Positions 8,312 to 16,154 of a DNA stretch of 35,249 nt are shown here, piece by piece. The first letter of the stretch is position 1. The number at the start of each line of letters is the position of its first letter. Source of the DNA: an uncultured Bacilli bacterium (lineage in GTDB: Bacteria > Bacillota_I > Bacilli_A > RF39 > UBA660). The stretch spans positions 1-35,249 of the forward strand of contig CAKPSW010000003.1 in the NCBI GenBank assembly GCA_934183705.1. Reading direction: 5' to 3'. Under the pieces are notes generated by a model, which was not told the origin of the DNA, searched no databases, and saw nothing but the letters and a program-made list of their open reading frames with translations. A program made the position numbers and the translations under genes.

Positions 8312-9604
8312 ATGAAAAATAAATTTATTAAATCTACTATTATCCTTATTATTGGAGGATTTATTACTAAAATACTTGGAATGATAATTAAAATAGTATT
8401 AACTAGAGTTATAGGTCCTACAGGTATAGGATTATATATGTTAGTATTACCAACATTTAATCTATTTATTACATTATGTAATTTAGGAGTACCTACCGCT
8501 ATTACTAAATTGGTATCAGAAAAGAAAAATAATAGTAAAAGTATTATTATACCTACTACTATTATTATATTAATATATGATATTATATTAATACTAATAA
8601 TATTAATAATATCACCATATCTAGCACATAATCTACTACATAATGCAAATTTATATTATCCTTTAATAGCTATAGGATTAACTCTACCATTTATAACTAT
8701 ATCAAGTATAATAAAAGGTTATTTCTTTGGGAAAGAAAAAGTATTTCCAATAACTTTATCAAATATAATAGAACAATTAACAAGATTAGTACTTACAGTA
8801 ACATTAGTATCTTATATGCTTAGATATTCTTTAGTTACCGCTATTACAACTGTAGTACTTATTAATATAATAAGTGAAGGATTATCAATAGTGATTCTTA
8901 TGTTATTTCTTCCTAAAGAAAAAATAACTAGGGAAGATTTAAGGGAAGATAATAAATTGTTAAAAGAAGTATTTGATATATCACTTCCTAATACTGGAGC
9001 AAGATTAATAGGTTCTATTACATATTTTTTAGAGCCTATAATACTTACTAATATTCTTAAATCTATTGGTTATTCTAAAGATTATATAACGCTTGAATAT
9101 GGTGTTATTAATGGTTATGTATATCCTTTACTTCTTCTTCCTTCTTTCTTTACTTTAGCTATTTCTTCTGCTATATTGCCTGTAGTATCTAATAGTTATT
9201 GTAATAAGAATTATGATTATACAAAAAAGAAAATAAAACAGGCTATTTTATTTTCTTTATTGATAGGTGTTCCAGCTACATTAATATTTATGTTTATTCC
9301 AGAGATACCTTTAAAACTAGTATATAATACAAATTTAGGATTAGAATATATAAAGTTAACTTCTCCATTCTTTCTTCTTCATTATATTCAGGCTCCTCTT
9401 ACTAGTGCATTAAATGGAATGGGATATGCTAAAGTAGCTATGAGAGGAACTTTATATGGTGGTATAATAAGAGTTTTAAGTTTAGCAGTTTTAAGTCTAT
9501 TAAAAATTGGATTATATAGTTTAGTAATATCTACTATATTAAATATAGTTATTGTAACATTACATCATATATATTATGTGAGAAAGTATTTGTCTAAGGT
9601 GTGA
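8312..9604 (+). CDS. SpoVB-like polysaccharide/lipid flippase (MOP superfamily)
   Basis: A 430-aa membrane protein with about 12 hydrophobic segments. The N-terminus (GGFITKILGMIIKIVL followed by RVIGPTGIGLYML) and LNGMGYAKVAMRGTLYGG near the end are typical of the SpoVB/MurJ-like oligosaccharide flippases. SpoVB is involved in spore cortex synthesis, moving lipid-linked precursors across the forespore membrane. Given the spore genes nearby, a sporulation role is plausible, but paralogues with other substrates exist. No Shine-Dalgarno sequence is visible before the ATG, which is unusual in this window. The 3' end overlaps the convergent gene at 9594-11054 by 11 nt. Confidence 0.8.
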   Translation: MKNKFIKSTIILIIGGFITKILGMIIKIVLTRVIGPTGIGLYMLVLPTFNLFITLCNLGVPTAITKLVSEKKNNSKSIIIPTTIIILIYDIILILIILIISPYLAHNLLHNANLYYPLIAIGLTLPFITISSIIKGYFFGKEKVFPITLSNIIEQLTRLVLTVTLVSYMLRYSLVTAITTVVLINIISEGLSIVILMLFLPKEKITREDLREDNKLLKEVFDISLPNTGARLIGSITYFLEPIILTNILKSIGYSKDYITLEYGVINGYVYPLLLLPSFFTLAISSAILPVVSNSYCNKNYDYTKKKIKQAILFSLLIGVPATLIFMFIPEIPLKLVYNTNLGLEYIKLTSPFFLLHYIQAPLTSALNGMGYAKVAMRGTLYGGIIRVLSLAVLSLLKIGLYSLVISTILNIVIVTLHHIYYVRKYLSKV

Positions 9605-11054
9605 GTTTATATGGGTTATCTTTAGAACCTGTAGCTTTATCTTTATATATGGTTTCTGTGGAGTTTAGGAAGAGAGTTGGTACTACCTCATACGCATTAT
9701 ATACAAAACCAGAAACGTTGTAACCAGAATAATCGGCAACTCCACCTTTAGCAGAAATGGATAGTACATAGGCAAATCCTGCAAGAGAATGAGTCAACAA
9801 CCATCCACAATTTCCACCTGAATTAGTAATTATAGGATATATCCAATTATTACTTGTACATGTACTATCATCATAATAATAAGGCAAACCTTTTGAACAT
9901 TTATTAAAATCTGTTGCATATCCGTAATCACTTGGATACGGAAGTGCGACTTTTCCTGTCCATGTTGTGCTTCTTCCCGAATATACTGTAGTTCCTCTTT
10001 CACATTCATAGAATTGATTTGAATAAAAAGCGCCATCATTTCCTCCAATTTTCCATATCATTTCAGTTGTCTTTTCTTTTGTAATAACATTCTTTATACC
10101 AGTACCAGTAAAATCACATGAAGTTGACGAGTTATTATGATTATTATAACAAGTTCCTTTTTCACTATTATAATAGAGACTTCCTCCGACTGACTCAGAT
10201 GAATACCCAGGATTAAGTAATTTCATCAGGTTAGCTTCTGACCATTCATTTGTTCCATATCCTGAGCCTACTGTCGATACTGATGTATCCCATGAATATG
10301 CTCCTATGCTTTCATTTCTAATTATTTTTACTTTGCCATCAAACACTCCTATGATACGCCATAATTCGCAATTAGTATCCGGATATGTTTCACAATTGAA
10401 ATATATATAGTTATTGGGACTTATTCCATAGTATCTTATATTACCACCATCAAGTGATGTTGTTGTTCCTCCTAAGCGGTCATTCATAAGTAATTCATCT
10501 GGTGCTGTATTATACATAATACTATTATTTTCTACTGTAGATTTACTAGCATTAGTATATAGATTAGTTATATAATCTGCTATGGTAGTTACTTTTGGTG
10601 GAGTATATACTTCTGTTATAAGAGTAATACCATCTGGTACTATTAGATCCCCTCCATTTTCATAACCTAATATTGATTTTATTGTAACAGTATTATCGAC
10701 ACCCATAGTATTATTTAAATATAACTTAATAAACTTATTATCTCCATAACCTATTATATCTAATACTTTATCTTTAGAGTCCTCATATACTTTTACTTCA
10801 ATATTACTATTAGTATTATATCCTACTCCATATTTTACAGCAGCTTTATTAGTATTTTTTAAGTGAAAGTATATTGTTTTACTACTACTTTTTGGAACTG
10901 TAATAGTAGTTCCTTCCCCTACTAGTATGTCATATGTATTATTATTGTCATTGCTTGAAGCTATAGTACTTACGGCAAAAGTATTATATAGAGTATATAC
11001 CCCAAATAATATTAATATAACTAATATAATTATTATTATCTTCTTTTTATTCAT
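9594..11054 (-). CDS. Hypervariable secreted protein A (C-type-lectin/DUF6273-like C-terminus)
   Basis: A 486-aa secreted or membrane-anchored protein. Residues 5-28 are a hydrophobic signal/anchor, residues 30-150 a beta-rich stalk (IYFHLKNTNKAAVKYGVGY region) nearly the same as in protein C. From about 165 comes the domain shared by four paralogues: LYTNASKS, LMNDRLGG, GNIRYYG, CELWRIIGVFDGKVKIIRNE, NEWSEANLMKLLNPGY, LPYPSDYGYATDFNKC. From FNKC to PTLFLNS the paralogues diverge almost completely; the C-terminus (NPYKLTP) is conserved again. The fold is probably a C-type-lectin/FGE-like domain, as in diversified ligand-binding proteins; I infer this from pattern and layout. Own leader with small ORF and terminator (11067-11279). 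The last 11 nt overlap the convergent flippase gene. Confidence 0.75.
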   Translation of the reverse strand: MNKKKIIIIILVILILFGVYTLYNTFAVSTIASSNDNNNTYDILVGEGTTITVPKSSSKTIYFHLKNTNKAAVKYGVGYNTNSNIEVKVYEDSKDKVLDIIGYGDNKFIKLYLNNTMGVDNTVTIKSILGYENGGDLIVPDGITLITEVYTPPKVTTIADYITNLYTNASKSTVENNSIMYNTAPDELLMNDRLGGTTTSLDGGNIRYYGISPNNYIYFNCETYPDTNCELWRIIGVFDGKVKIIRNESIGAYSWDTSVSTVGSGYGTNEWSEANLMKLLNPGYSSESVGGSLYYNSEKGTCYNNHNNSSTSCDFTGTGIKNVITKEKTTEMIWKIGGNDGAFYSNQFYECERGTTVYSGRSTTWTGKVALPYPSDYGYATDFNKCSKGLPYYYDDSTCTSNNWIYPIITNSGGNCGWLLTHSLAGFAYVLSISAKGGVADYSGYNVSGFVYNAYEVVPTLFLNSTETIYKDKATGSKDNPYKLTP

Positions 11055-11066
11055 ATTATCACCACC

Positions 11067-11117
11067 AAAAAACTACGAAAAAATACTAATACTTCTATTA
11101 GTTATTTTCGTAGTTTG
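11067..11117 (-). terminator. Attenuator/terminator in the leader of protein A
   Basis: Minus strand: outer stem AAACTACGAAAA with TTTTCGTAGTTT, inner stem ACTAATA-GAAG-TATTAGT, then TTTTTT directly joined to the GGTGGTGAT ribosome binding site. A terminator this strong between promoter and gene means expression needs readthrough. Confidence 0.85.
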
Positions 11118-11146
11118 TTTTAAATTTATTAATATACTTTTATAGT

Positions 11147-11221
11147 TTAATTCCTTATAGAATAAGTAAATACCCCCCTAGTTAACATCTTGTTAACGTA
11201 CATTTGATTGTTATTTTTCAT
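11147..11221 (-). CDS. Leader peptide A (24 aa, 6-G tract)
   Basis: A 24-codon ORF starting ATG AAA AAT AAC, with AGGTAGGTG 6-7 nt upstream. It encodes a basic peptide with NKMLTRGVFTYSIRN at the end. It contains a GTTAAC-AAGAT-GTTAAC hairpin followed at once by six G's. It stops (TAA, 11147-11149) about 30 nt before the terminator. Adding one G would remove this stop and keep the frame open through the terminator to a TAG in its 3' arm. It is too short for ordinary gene calling. Coding is supported by the ribosome binding site and by a 3-nt in-frame length difference against leader D. Confidence 0.6.
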   Translation of the reverse strand: MKNNNQMYVNKMLTRGVFTYSIRN

Positions 11222-11250
11222 ATGAGGCACCTACCTTTCTTTCTATTTAA

Positions 11251-11279
11251 ATTTTAGCATATTTTCATTTATTTGACAA
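11251..11279 (-). promoter_or_regulatory. Promoter of the protein A leader
   Basis: Minus strand TTGTCA (11274-11279), 17-nt spacer ending in TGC, TAAAAT (11251-11256). Extended -10; the -10 region is the same in all three leaders. Confidence 0.75.
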
Positions 11280-11296
11280 GTCACTTTTTGTTTTAA

Positions 11297-12739
11297 TTAT
11301 GGATTTAGTTTATAGGGATTATTTTCTGCTCCAAGAGTGCCTGCATTATCTTCATATATAGTTTCAGTAGAATCTAAATAAAGTGTCGGATAAATACCAG
11401 TGCCATTACCTATATTAGTTATTTCAACTTCATGACATTCAACCTTCAGTGCTCTAAAATTAGTACCAGAATCTGGAGTTAAAAACCATGGACTACGGCA
11501 GTAGCTATTAACAACAAAAATATAATACATCCAACTTGTGTCATAACAACCAACATAATTAAAGTTAGCCAGTGTTTTAGAACATTTATTAAAATCTGTT
11601 GCATATCCGTAATCAGATGGATACGGAAGTGCTATCCTTCCTGGCCAAGTTGTACTACGTCCAGAATATACTTTTGTTCCTCTTTCATATCCGTATATTT
11701 GATTTGGATATATACTTGGAGAATTCCACCCTCCTAGATTCCATGTTACTTTTGCTATTTTATTTTTTGTTGCATCATTTTTTATACCTGTTGAAGTAAA
11801 ATCACATGATGTGGTAGAACTAGAACTAGTGTAGCATTTACCAGATTTACTATTATAGTATAGGCTTCCTCCAATAGATTCACTCTCATATCCAGGATTA
11901 AGTAATTTCATTGCATCTGCTTCTGACCACTCATTTGCAGAAGAAGTACTCCATGTAAAATTCCCTATACTTTCATTTCTCATTATTTTAACCTTTCCTT
12001 CAAATACTCCTATTATTCTCCAAGTTTCACAATTAGTATCTGGATATTCTTCACAGTTAAAGAATATATAGTTATTAGGTGATGCTCCATAGTATCTTAT
12101 ATTACCGCCATCTAAAGATGATGATTTACCTCCTAATCTGTCATTCATAAGTGATACTGAAGAAGCATAATTATATGTAATACTATTATTGGTAACAGTA
12201 GATTTATCAGCGTTAGTATATAGATTAGTTATGTAGTCTACTAATGTAGTTTTAACTTCTTCATTACTAGATATTAATTTCATATAGTCAGGTAATATTA
12301 TATTATCTTTACTTGTTGATACTCCTATTACTAGGTTTATTTTTTTATTTGTGTTGTTAACTATTTTAATATTAATAGTTCCTCCAGTAGAAGATAGTGT
12401 TCCATTTGGTTCTATATCACTAGTATCGTCTATACTTGTATAAAATGATAAGTCATTATCATTTCCATCATATATATACCAAGTGGCATATTTTATACTT
12501 TCTATTTGAGTGTTATTATTGATATTAAATTTAATAGTTTTATTTGCTTTTGAACTTAGAGTAATATCAAATGATTCAAATATATCCTTCTCGTAAGATA
12601 AGTTAGAAGATAAACTAATAGGATTATCTATATTACTGGTAGAGGTAAACATAGCATAAGTTGATCCTATACCTAGTCCTATTAATCCTATAGAAATAAT
12701 TAATATTAAATATATATTTTTAATAGATATTTTTTTCAT
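11297..12739 (-). CDS. Hypervariable secreted protein B, TasA/CalY-like N-terminus
   Basis: A 480-aa paralogue with the same C-terminal domain as A, C and D but a different N-terminal half. Residues 9-32 (IYLILIISIGLIGLGIGSTYAMFTST) look like the SipW-type signal of TasA/camelysin-like beta-sandwich proteins (GIGSTYAMF), inferred by pattern. The shared domain begins near residue 170 (LYTNADKS, LMNDRLGGKS, ETWRIIGVFEGKVKIMRNE, NEWSEADAMKLLNPGYES). The variable stretch runs from FNKC to PTLYLDS; the end is NPYKLNP. It is the second gene of the C-B operon: its AAGGAGG site overlaps the end of gene C, 12 nt separate the genes, and it has no leader of its own. Confidence 0.75.
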   Translation of the reverse strand: MKKISIKNIYLILIISIGLIGLGIGSTYAMFTSTSNIDNPISLSSNLSYEKDIFESFDITLSSKANKTIKFNINNNTQIESIKYATWYIYDGNDNDLSFYTSIDDTSDIEPNGTLSSTGGTINIKIVNNTNKKINLVIGVSTSKDNIILPDYMKLISSNEEVKTTLVDYITNLYTNADKSTVTNNSITYNYASSVSLMNDRLGGKSSSLDGGNIRYYGASPNNYIFFNCEEYPDTNCETWRIIGVFEGKVKIMRNESIGNFTWSTSSANEWSEADAMKLLNPGYESESIGGSLYYNSKSGKCYTSSSSTTSCDFTSTGIKNDATKNKIAKVTWNLGGWNSPSIYPNQIYGYERGTKVYSGRSTTWPGRIALPYPSDYGYATDFNKCSKTLANFNYVGCYDTSWMYYIFVVNSYCRSPWFLTPDSGTNFRALKVECHEVEITNIGNGTGIYPTLYLDSTETIYEDNAGTLGAENNPYKLNP

Positions 12740-12751
12740 TAGTACCTCCTT

Positions 12752-14176
12752 TTATGGATTTAATTTGTATGGATTATCTTTAGAGCCTGTTGTTCCTTCA
12801 ACTATAGTTTCTGATGAATTTAGGAATAGTGTTGGAGTAACGTTTTGCGGATAAGTTGCGGAAAAACCGCTATAGTTAATTTCACCCGACGAATTCACAA
12901 AATATACATTGCTAGAAGTTGTTGAGGGAGTTAAAAACCATCCATACCATGCACTTGAATTAGTGATTATAGAATATAGCCAATCGTTTGTACGGCAGGC
13001 ATATGAATCATAACTGAAATCATAATTATATAAATTTTGCGTACATTTATTAAAGTCTGTTGCATATCCATAATCACTTGGATACGGAAGTGCTACTTTT
13101 CCTGTCCATGTTGTGCTATGTCCAGAATATACTTTTGTTCCTCTTTCGTATCCATAAATTTCGTTGGAATATACTGAGTAATTATTCCATCCTCCGAGAT
13201 TCCATACAACCTCGGCTATTTTTCCTCTTGTAGCATCGTTTTTTATTCCACTACTAGTAAAATTACATGATGATGTATTACTACCATCAGTATAGCAAGT
13301 ACCAGACTTACCGTTATAGTATAGACTTCCTCCTACTGATTCGCTATCATATCCAGGATTAAATAATTTCATTAAAGACGCCTCTGACCATTCATTTATA
13401 TAAGAACCATTCCATGGATATTTTCCTATAGTTTTACTTCTAATTAATTTCACTTTTCCATCAAATACTCCGATTATTCTCCATAACTCACAGTTGGTAT
13501 CTGGATATGACGTGCAATTAAAATATACATAATTATTTGGATCTGCTCCATAATATCTTATATTACCTTTATTAAAATCTGTTGATGAATTACCCAATCT
13601 ATCATTCATAAGTGATTCACTAGATGCATAATTATATGTAATACTATTATTTTTTACCATACTTTTTTCTGCGTCATTATATAGGTCAGTTATGTGTTCT
13701 GCTAAGGTTGTTTTCTGCACCGGTGGAGTATATACTTCTGTTATAAGACTAATATCATCAAGTATTATTAAATCTCCTCCATTTTCATAACCTAATACAC
13801 AACTAATAGTAACGGTATTATCATTATTAGTAGGATTATTTAAATATAATTTAATATATTTATTATCTCCATAACCTATTATATCAATTGCTTTATCTTT
13901 GGAGTCTTCATATACTTTTACTTCTATATTAGAACTATTGTTATATCCTACTCCATATTTTATAGCAGCCCTATTAGTATTTTTTATATGAAAGTATATA
14001 GTTTTACTACTACTTTTAGGCACATTAATAATAGTATCTTCATTGATATCAATATCATAGATATTATCACTATTATTCGAAGCTATAGTACTTACGGCAA
14101 AAGTATTATATAACATATATATTCCAAATAATATTAATATAACTAATATAATTATTATTATCTTCTTTTTATTCAT
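12752..14176 (-). CDS. Hypervariable secreted protein C
   Basis: A 474-aa paralogue. Its first 150 residues are close to protein A (same signal/anchor, IYFHIKNTNRAAIKYGVGY, YGDNKYIKLYLNN). The shared domain follows (LYNDAEKS, LMNDRLGNSS, GNIRYYGADPNNY, CELWRIIGVFDGKVKLIRSK, NEWSEASLMKLFNPGYDS). Between FNKC and PTLFLNS the sequence is unlike the other three and holds codons rare elsewhere in the gene (TCG, CCG, AGC, GTG, CGT, TGC). Probably displayed on the cell surface. First gene of the C-B operon behind leader C. Start supported by GGTGGTGAT 3-4 nt upstream. Confidence 0.75.
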   Translation of the reverse strand: MNKKKIIIIILVILILFGIYMLYNTFAVSTIASNNSDNIYDIDINEDTIINVPKSSSKTIYFHIKNTNRAAIKYGVGYNNSSNIEVKVYEDSKDKAIDIIGYGDNKYIKLYLNNPTNNDNTVTISCVLGYENGGDLIILDDISLITEVYTPPVQKTTLAEHITDLYNDAEKSMVKNNSITYNYASSESLMNDRLGNSSTDFNKGNIRYYGADPNNYVYFNCTSYPDTNCELWRIIGVFDGKVKLIRSKTIGKYPWNGSYINEWSEASLMKLFNPGYDSESVGGSLYYNGKSGTCYTDGSNTSSCNFTSSGIKNDATRGKIAEVVWNLGGWNNYSVYSNEIYGYERGTKVYSGHSTTWTGKVALPYPSDYGYATDFNKCTQNLYNYDFSYDSYACRTNDWLYSIITNSSAWYGWFLTPSTTSSNVYFVNSSGEINYSGFSATYPQNVTPTLFLNSSETIVEGTTGSKDNPYKLNP

Positions 14177-14188
14177 ATCATCACCACC

Positions 14189-14239
14189 AAAAAACTACGA
14201 AAAAATACTAATACTTCTATTAGTTATTTCCGTAGTTTT
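14189..14239 (-). terminator. Attenuator/terminator in the leader of protein C
   Basis: Same two-part stem as in leader A (one G-T pair from a single base change) and T-tract joined to the GGTGGTGAT ribosome binding site of gene C. Confidence 0.85.
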
Positions 14240-14268
14240 CTTTATATTTTTTAATATACTATTGCAGT

Positions 14269-14343
14269 TTAAACCCTTATAGAATAAGTAAATACCCCCC
14301 TAGTTAACATCTTGTTAACGTACATTTGATTGTTATTTTTCAT
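14269..14343 (-). CDS. Leader peptide C (24 aa, 6-G tract)
   Basis: Same 24-codon ORF as leader A with one residue changed at the end (SIRV instead of SIRN). Six G's follow the GTTAAC hairpin. In its present frame it stops (14269-14271) about 30 nt before the terminator. With seven G's the frame would stay open to the 3' arm of the terminator. Ribosome binding site AGGTAGGTG as in A. Confidence 0.6.
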   Translation of the reverse strand: MKNNNQMYVNKMLTRGVFTYSIRV

Positions 14344-14372
14344 ATGAGGCACCTACCTTTCTATCTATTTAA

Positions 14373-14401
14373 ATTTTAGCATATTTTGATTTAAAATACA
14401 A
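14373..14401 (-). promoter_or_regulatory. Promoter of the protein C leader
   Basis: Minus strand TTGTAT (14396-14401), 17-nt spacer ending in TGC, TAAAAT (14373-14378). Confidence 0.65.
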
Positions 14402-14403
14402 TA

Positions 14404-14739
14404 TTATATTGATACTTTTTCTTCTATATATTCATCTAATAGTGATGATGATGCTAAAAGTGTATTATTAAATGTTTTTAATTTTGATAAATATTCTTGG
14501 TACTCTTTATTGTTATATAGTACTTTTATTTTTTCTTTTATTTGTTTATCTATTTCGATATATTCTTTATTCTTTTCGTATTCTAATTTAGTTGCTTTTT
14601 TTTCTAAAGATTTTACCTCTTCAATAAGTTTATTTACTTCTTTATTTTCTTTTAATATATTTACTATATTTATATATTCTTTATATTCATTAGAATTGTT
14701 TATTTCAGTGAAAAGATTTTCGATACTACTTTCTATCAC
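14404..14739 (-). CDS. YlbF/YmcA (RicA-like) family protein
   Basis: A 111-aa, almost entirely helical, Glu/Lys-rich protein of the YlbF/YmcA family. In B. subtilis YmcA (RicA), YlbF and YaaT form an iron-sulfur complex that affects RNase Y processing, competence and sporulation. Two long helices fit about residues 5-60 and 66-105. The position directly after miaB is the same as ymcA after ymcB/miaB in B. subtilis, supporting a RicA-like identity, though YlbF paralogues look alike. The GTG start overlaps the miaB stop by 14 nt and uses an AAGGAG site inside miaB. No cysteines are present, so cluster ligands of the kind proposed for RicA are not visible. Confidence 0.75.
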   Translation of the reverse strand: MIESSIENLFTEINNSNEYKEYINIVNILKENKEVNKLIEEVKSLEKKATKLEYEKNKEYIEIDKQIKEKIKVLYNNKEYQEYLSKLKTFNNTLLASSSLLDEYIEEKVSI

Positions 14740-16153
14740 TTACTATTTCTCCTTCCATAGACCATGTTTTTACATCAGTTATTAATACTTCTTTTATCTG
14801 TCCTATTAGTGATGGGTCTGCCTTTACATTTACTAATTTCATGGTATCGGTATAACCCATTAATTTACCACCTTTATCTGAATATCCTTCTAGTAATACT
14901 GATACTGTTTTTCCTAAGTATTTTTCATTAGCTTCTTTTGCATATTTATTTACTACTTTATTTAATCTTTGTAATCTTTCTTCTTTTTCTTCTAGTGGAA
15001 CGTTATCTTCCATTTTGCTAGCGGGTGTTCCTTCTCTTGGTGAATAGATAAATGTATAGGCTAAATCGTATTTTAATTCGTTATAGATATCTAATGTCTT
15101 TTGGAAGTCTTCTTCTGTTTCATTAGGAAATCCTACGATGATATCTGTTGTTATACTAACATTTTTTATTTTACTTTTTAGTTCATAGAATAGTTTTTTG
15201 TATTCTTCTATAGTATATCTTCTGTTCATTTTCTTTAGGATATTATCTGAACCTGATTGGATTGGCAGGTGAATATATGGCATTATGTTATCATATTTTG
15301 CTATTATGTCTATCATATCACTTGTGAAATCCCATGGGTGTGATGTTACGAATCTTATTCTGTCAATTTTTGTTTTAGCAACATCTTCTAATAGATTAGA
15401 CATAGTGTAATTTATATCTAGATCTTTTCCATAAGCGTTTACATTTTGTCCTAATAATGTTACTTCTTTATATCCTTTTTCTTTTAGGGTATTTATTTCT
15501 TTTAGGATATCTTTGGGTAATCTACTTCTTTGTTTTCCTCTGGTATATGGTACTATACAGTAAGAACAGAATTTATCGCAACCATATTGGATATTTACCC
15601 ATGCTTTATAGTTTGAATCTCTTTTTACAGGGATGTTTTCTATGATATCTCCTTCTATTGAATATACTTCGATATTTTGTTTTTTTTCTTTTATAACATT
15701 ATCTAAAAGTGTTGGTATATCATAAATATTATGTGTTCCTAAGACTATATCTACCCATTTATATTTATCTTTTAGCATGTTTGATATGCCTTCTTCTTGA
15801 GGCATACAGCCTCCGATGATAGTTATAATATTTGGATTATCTTCTTTTAGTTTTTTTATTCTTCCTAGAATGCCCACTACTTTATTATGGGCGTTTTCTC
15901 TTATGGCACAGGTATTTAGAATAATAACATCTGATAAGGTATAATCTTCTTTTTCTTCAAAGCCTAAATCTTCCATGATGCCTTTTATGTTTTCACTATC
16001 GTGAACGTTCATTTGACAGCCATAAGTTAATACGCTATAGGTTTTACCCTCGCCAATATGGCATACTGATGATGGTACTTTATATTTATCGTATAGTACC
16101 TCTGGACTGTTTTTAGTTCTTATTCTTGCTTCTTTTATGTCTGGTAATTTCAT
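14726..16153 (-). CDS. miaB: MiaB, tRNA-2-methylthio-N6-dimethylallyladenosine synthase
   Basis: A 475-aa radical-SAM methylthiotransferase that converts i6A37 to ms2i6A37 in tRNAs reading UNN codons. The N-terminal UPF0004 domain has the cysteines for the auxiliary 4Fe-4S cluster (TYGCQMNVHDSE, NTCAIRENA, GGCMPQE). The radical-SAM CxxxCxxC motif is in YGCDKFCSYCIVPYTRG. LGQNVNAYG and HLPIQSGSDN are also typical, and a C-terminal TRAM domain (about residues 405-470) ends the protein. The extended N-terminus matches the Bacillus-type MiaB. ATG preceded by GAAGGAAG. It lies 1 nt after the RNB gene and overlaps the YlbF-like gene, in an operon from lepA. Confidence 0.95.
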   Translation of the reverse strand: MKLPDIKEARIRTKNSPEVLYDKYKVPSSVCHIGEGKTYSVLTYGCQMNVHDSENIKGIMEDLGFEEKEDYTLSDVIILNTCAIRENAHNKVVGILGRIKKLKEDNPNIITIIGGCMPQEEGISNMLKDKYKWVDIVLGTHNIYDIPTLLDNVIKEKKQNIEVYSIEGDIIENIPVKRDSNYKAWVNIQYGCDKFCSYCIVPYTRGKQRSRLPKDILKEINTLKEKGYKEVTLLGQNVNAYGKDLDINYTMSNLLEDVAKTKIDRIRFVTSHPWDFTSDMIDIIAKYDNIMPYIHLPIQSGSDNILKKMNRRYTIEEYKKLFYELKSKIKNVSITTDIIVGFPNETEEDFQKTLDIYNELKYDLAYTFIYSPREGTPASKMEDNVPLEEKEERLQRLNKVVNKYAKEANEKYLGKTVSVLLEGYSDKGGKLMGYTDTMKLVNVKADPSLIGQIKEVLITDVKTWSMEGEIVSDRK

Positions 16154-16154
16154 G

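Noticed and set aside
11147..11260. Protein A leader as a known riboswitch (for example cyclic-di-GMP)
   Set aside because: I could not find the conserved core of cyclic-di-GMP or other common classes; the translated small ORF explains the conserved parts better. A covariance-model search was not possible here.
9594..14401. DGR reverse transcriptase, Avd or template repeat next to the variable genes
   Set aside because: None of the genes in the window looks like a reverse transcriptase, and no noncoding sequence resembles a variable region. If a DGR is involved, its parts are elsewhere.
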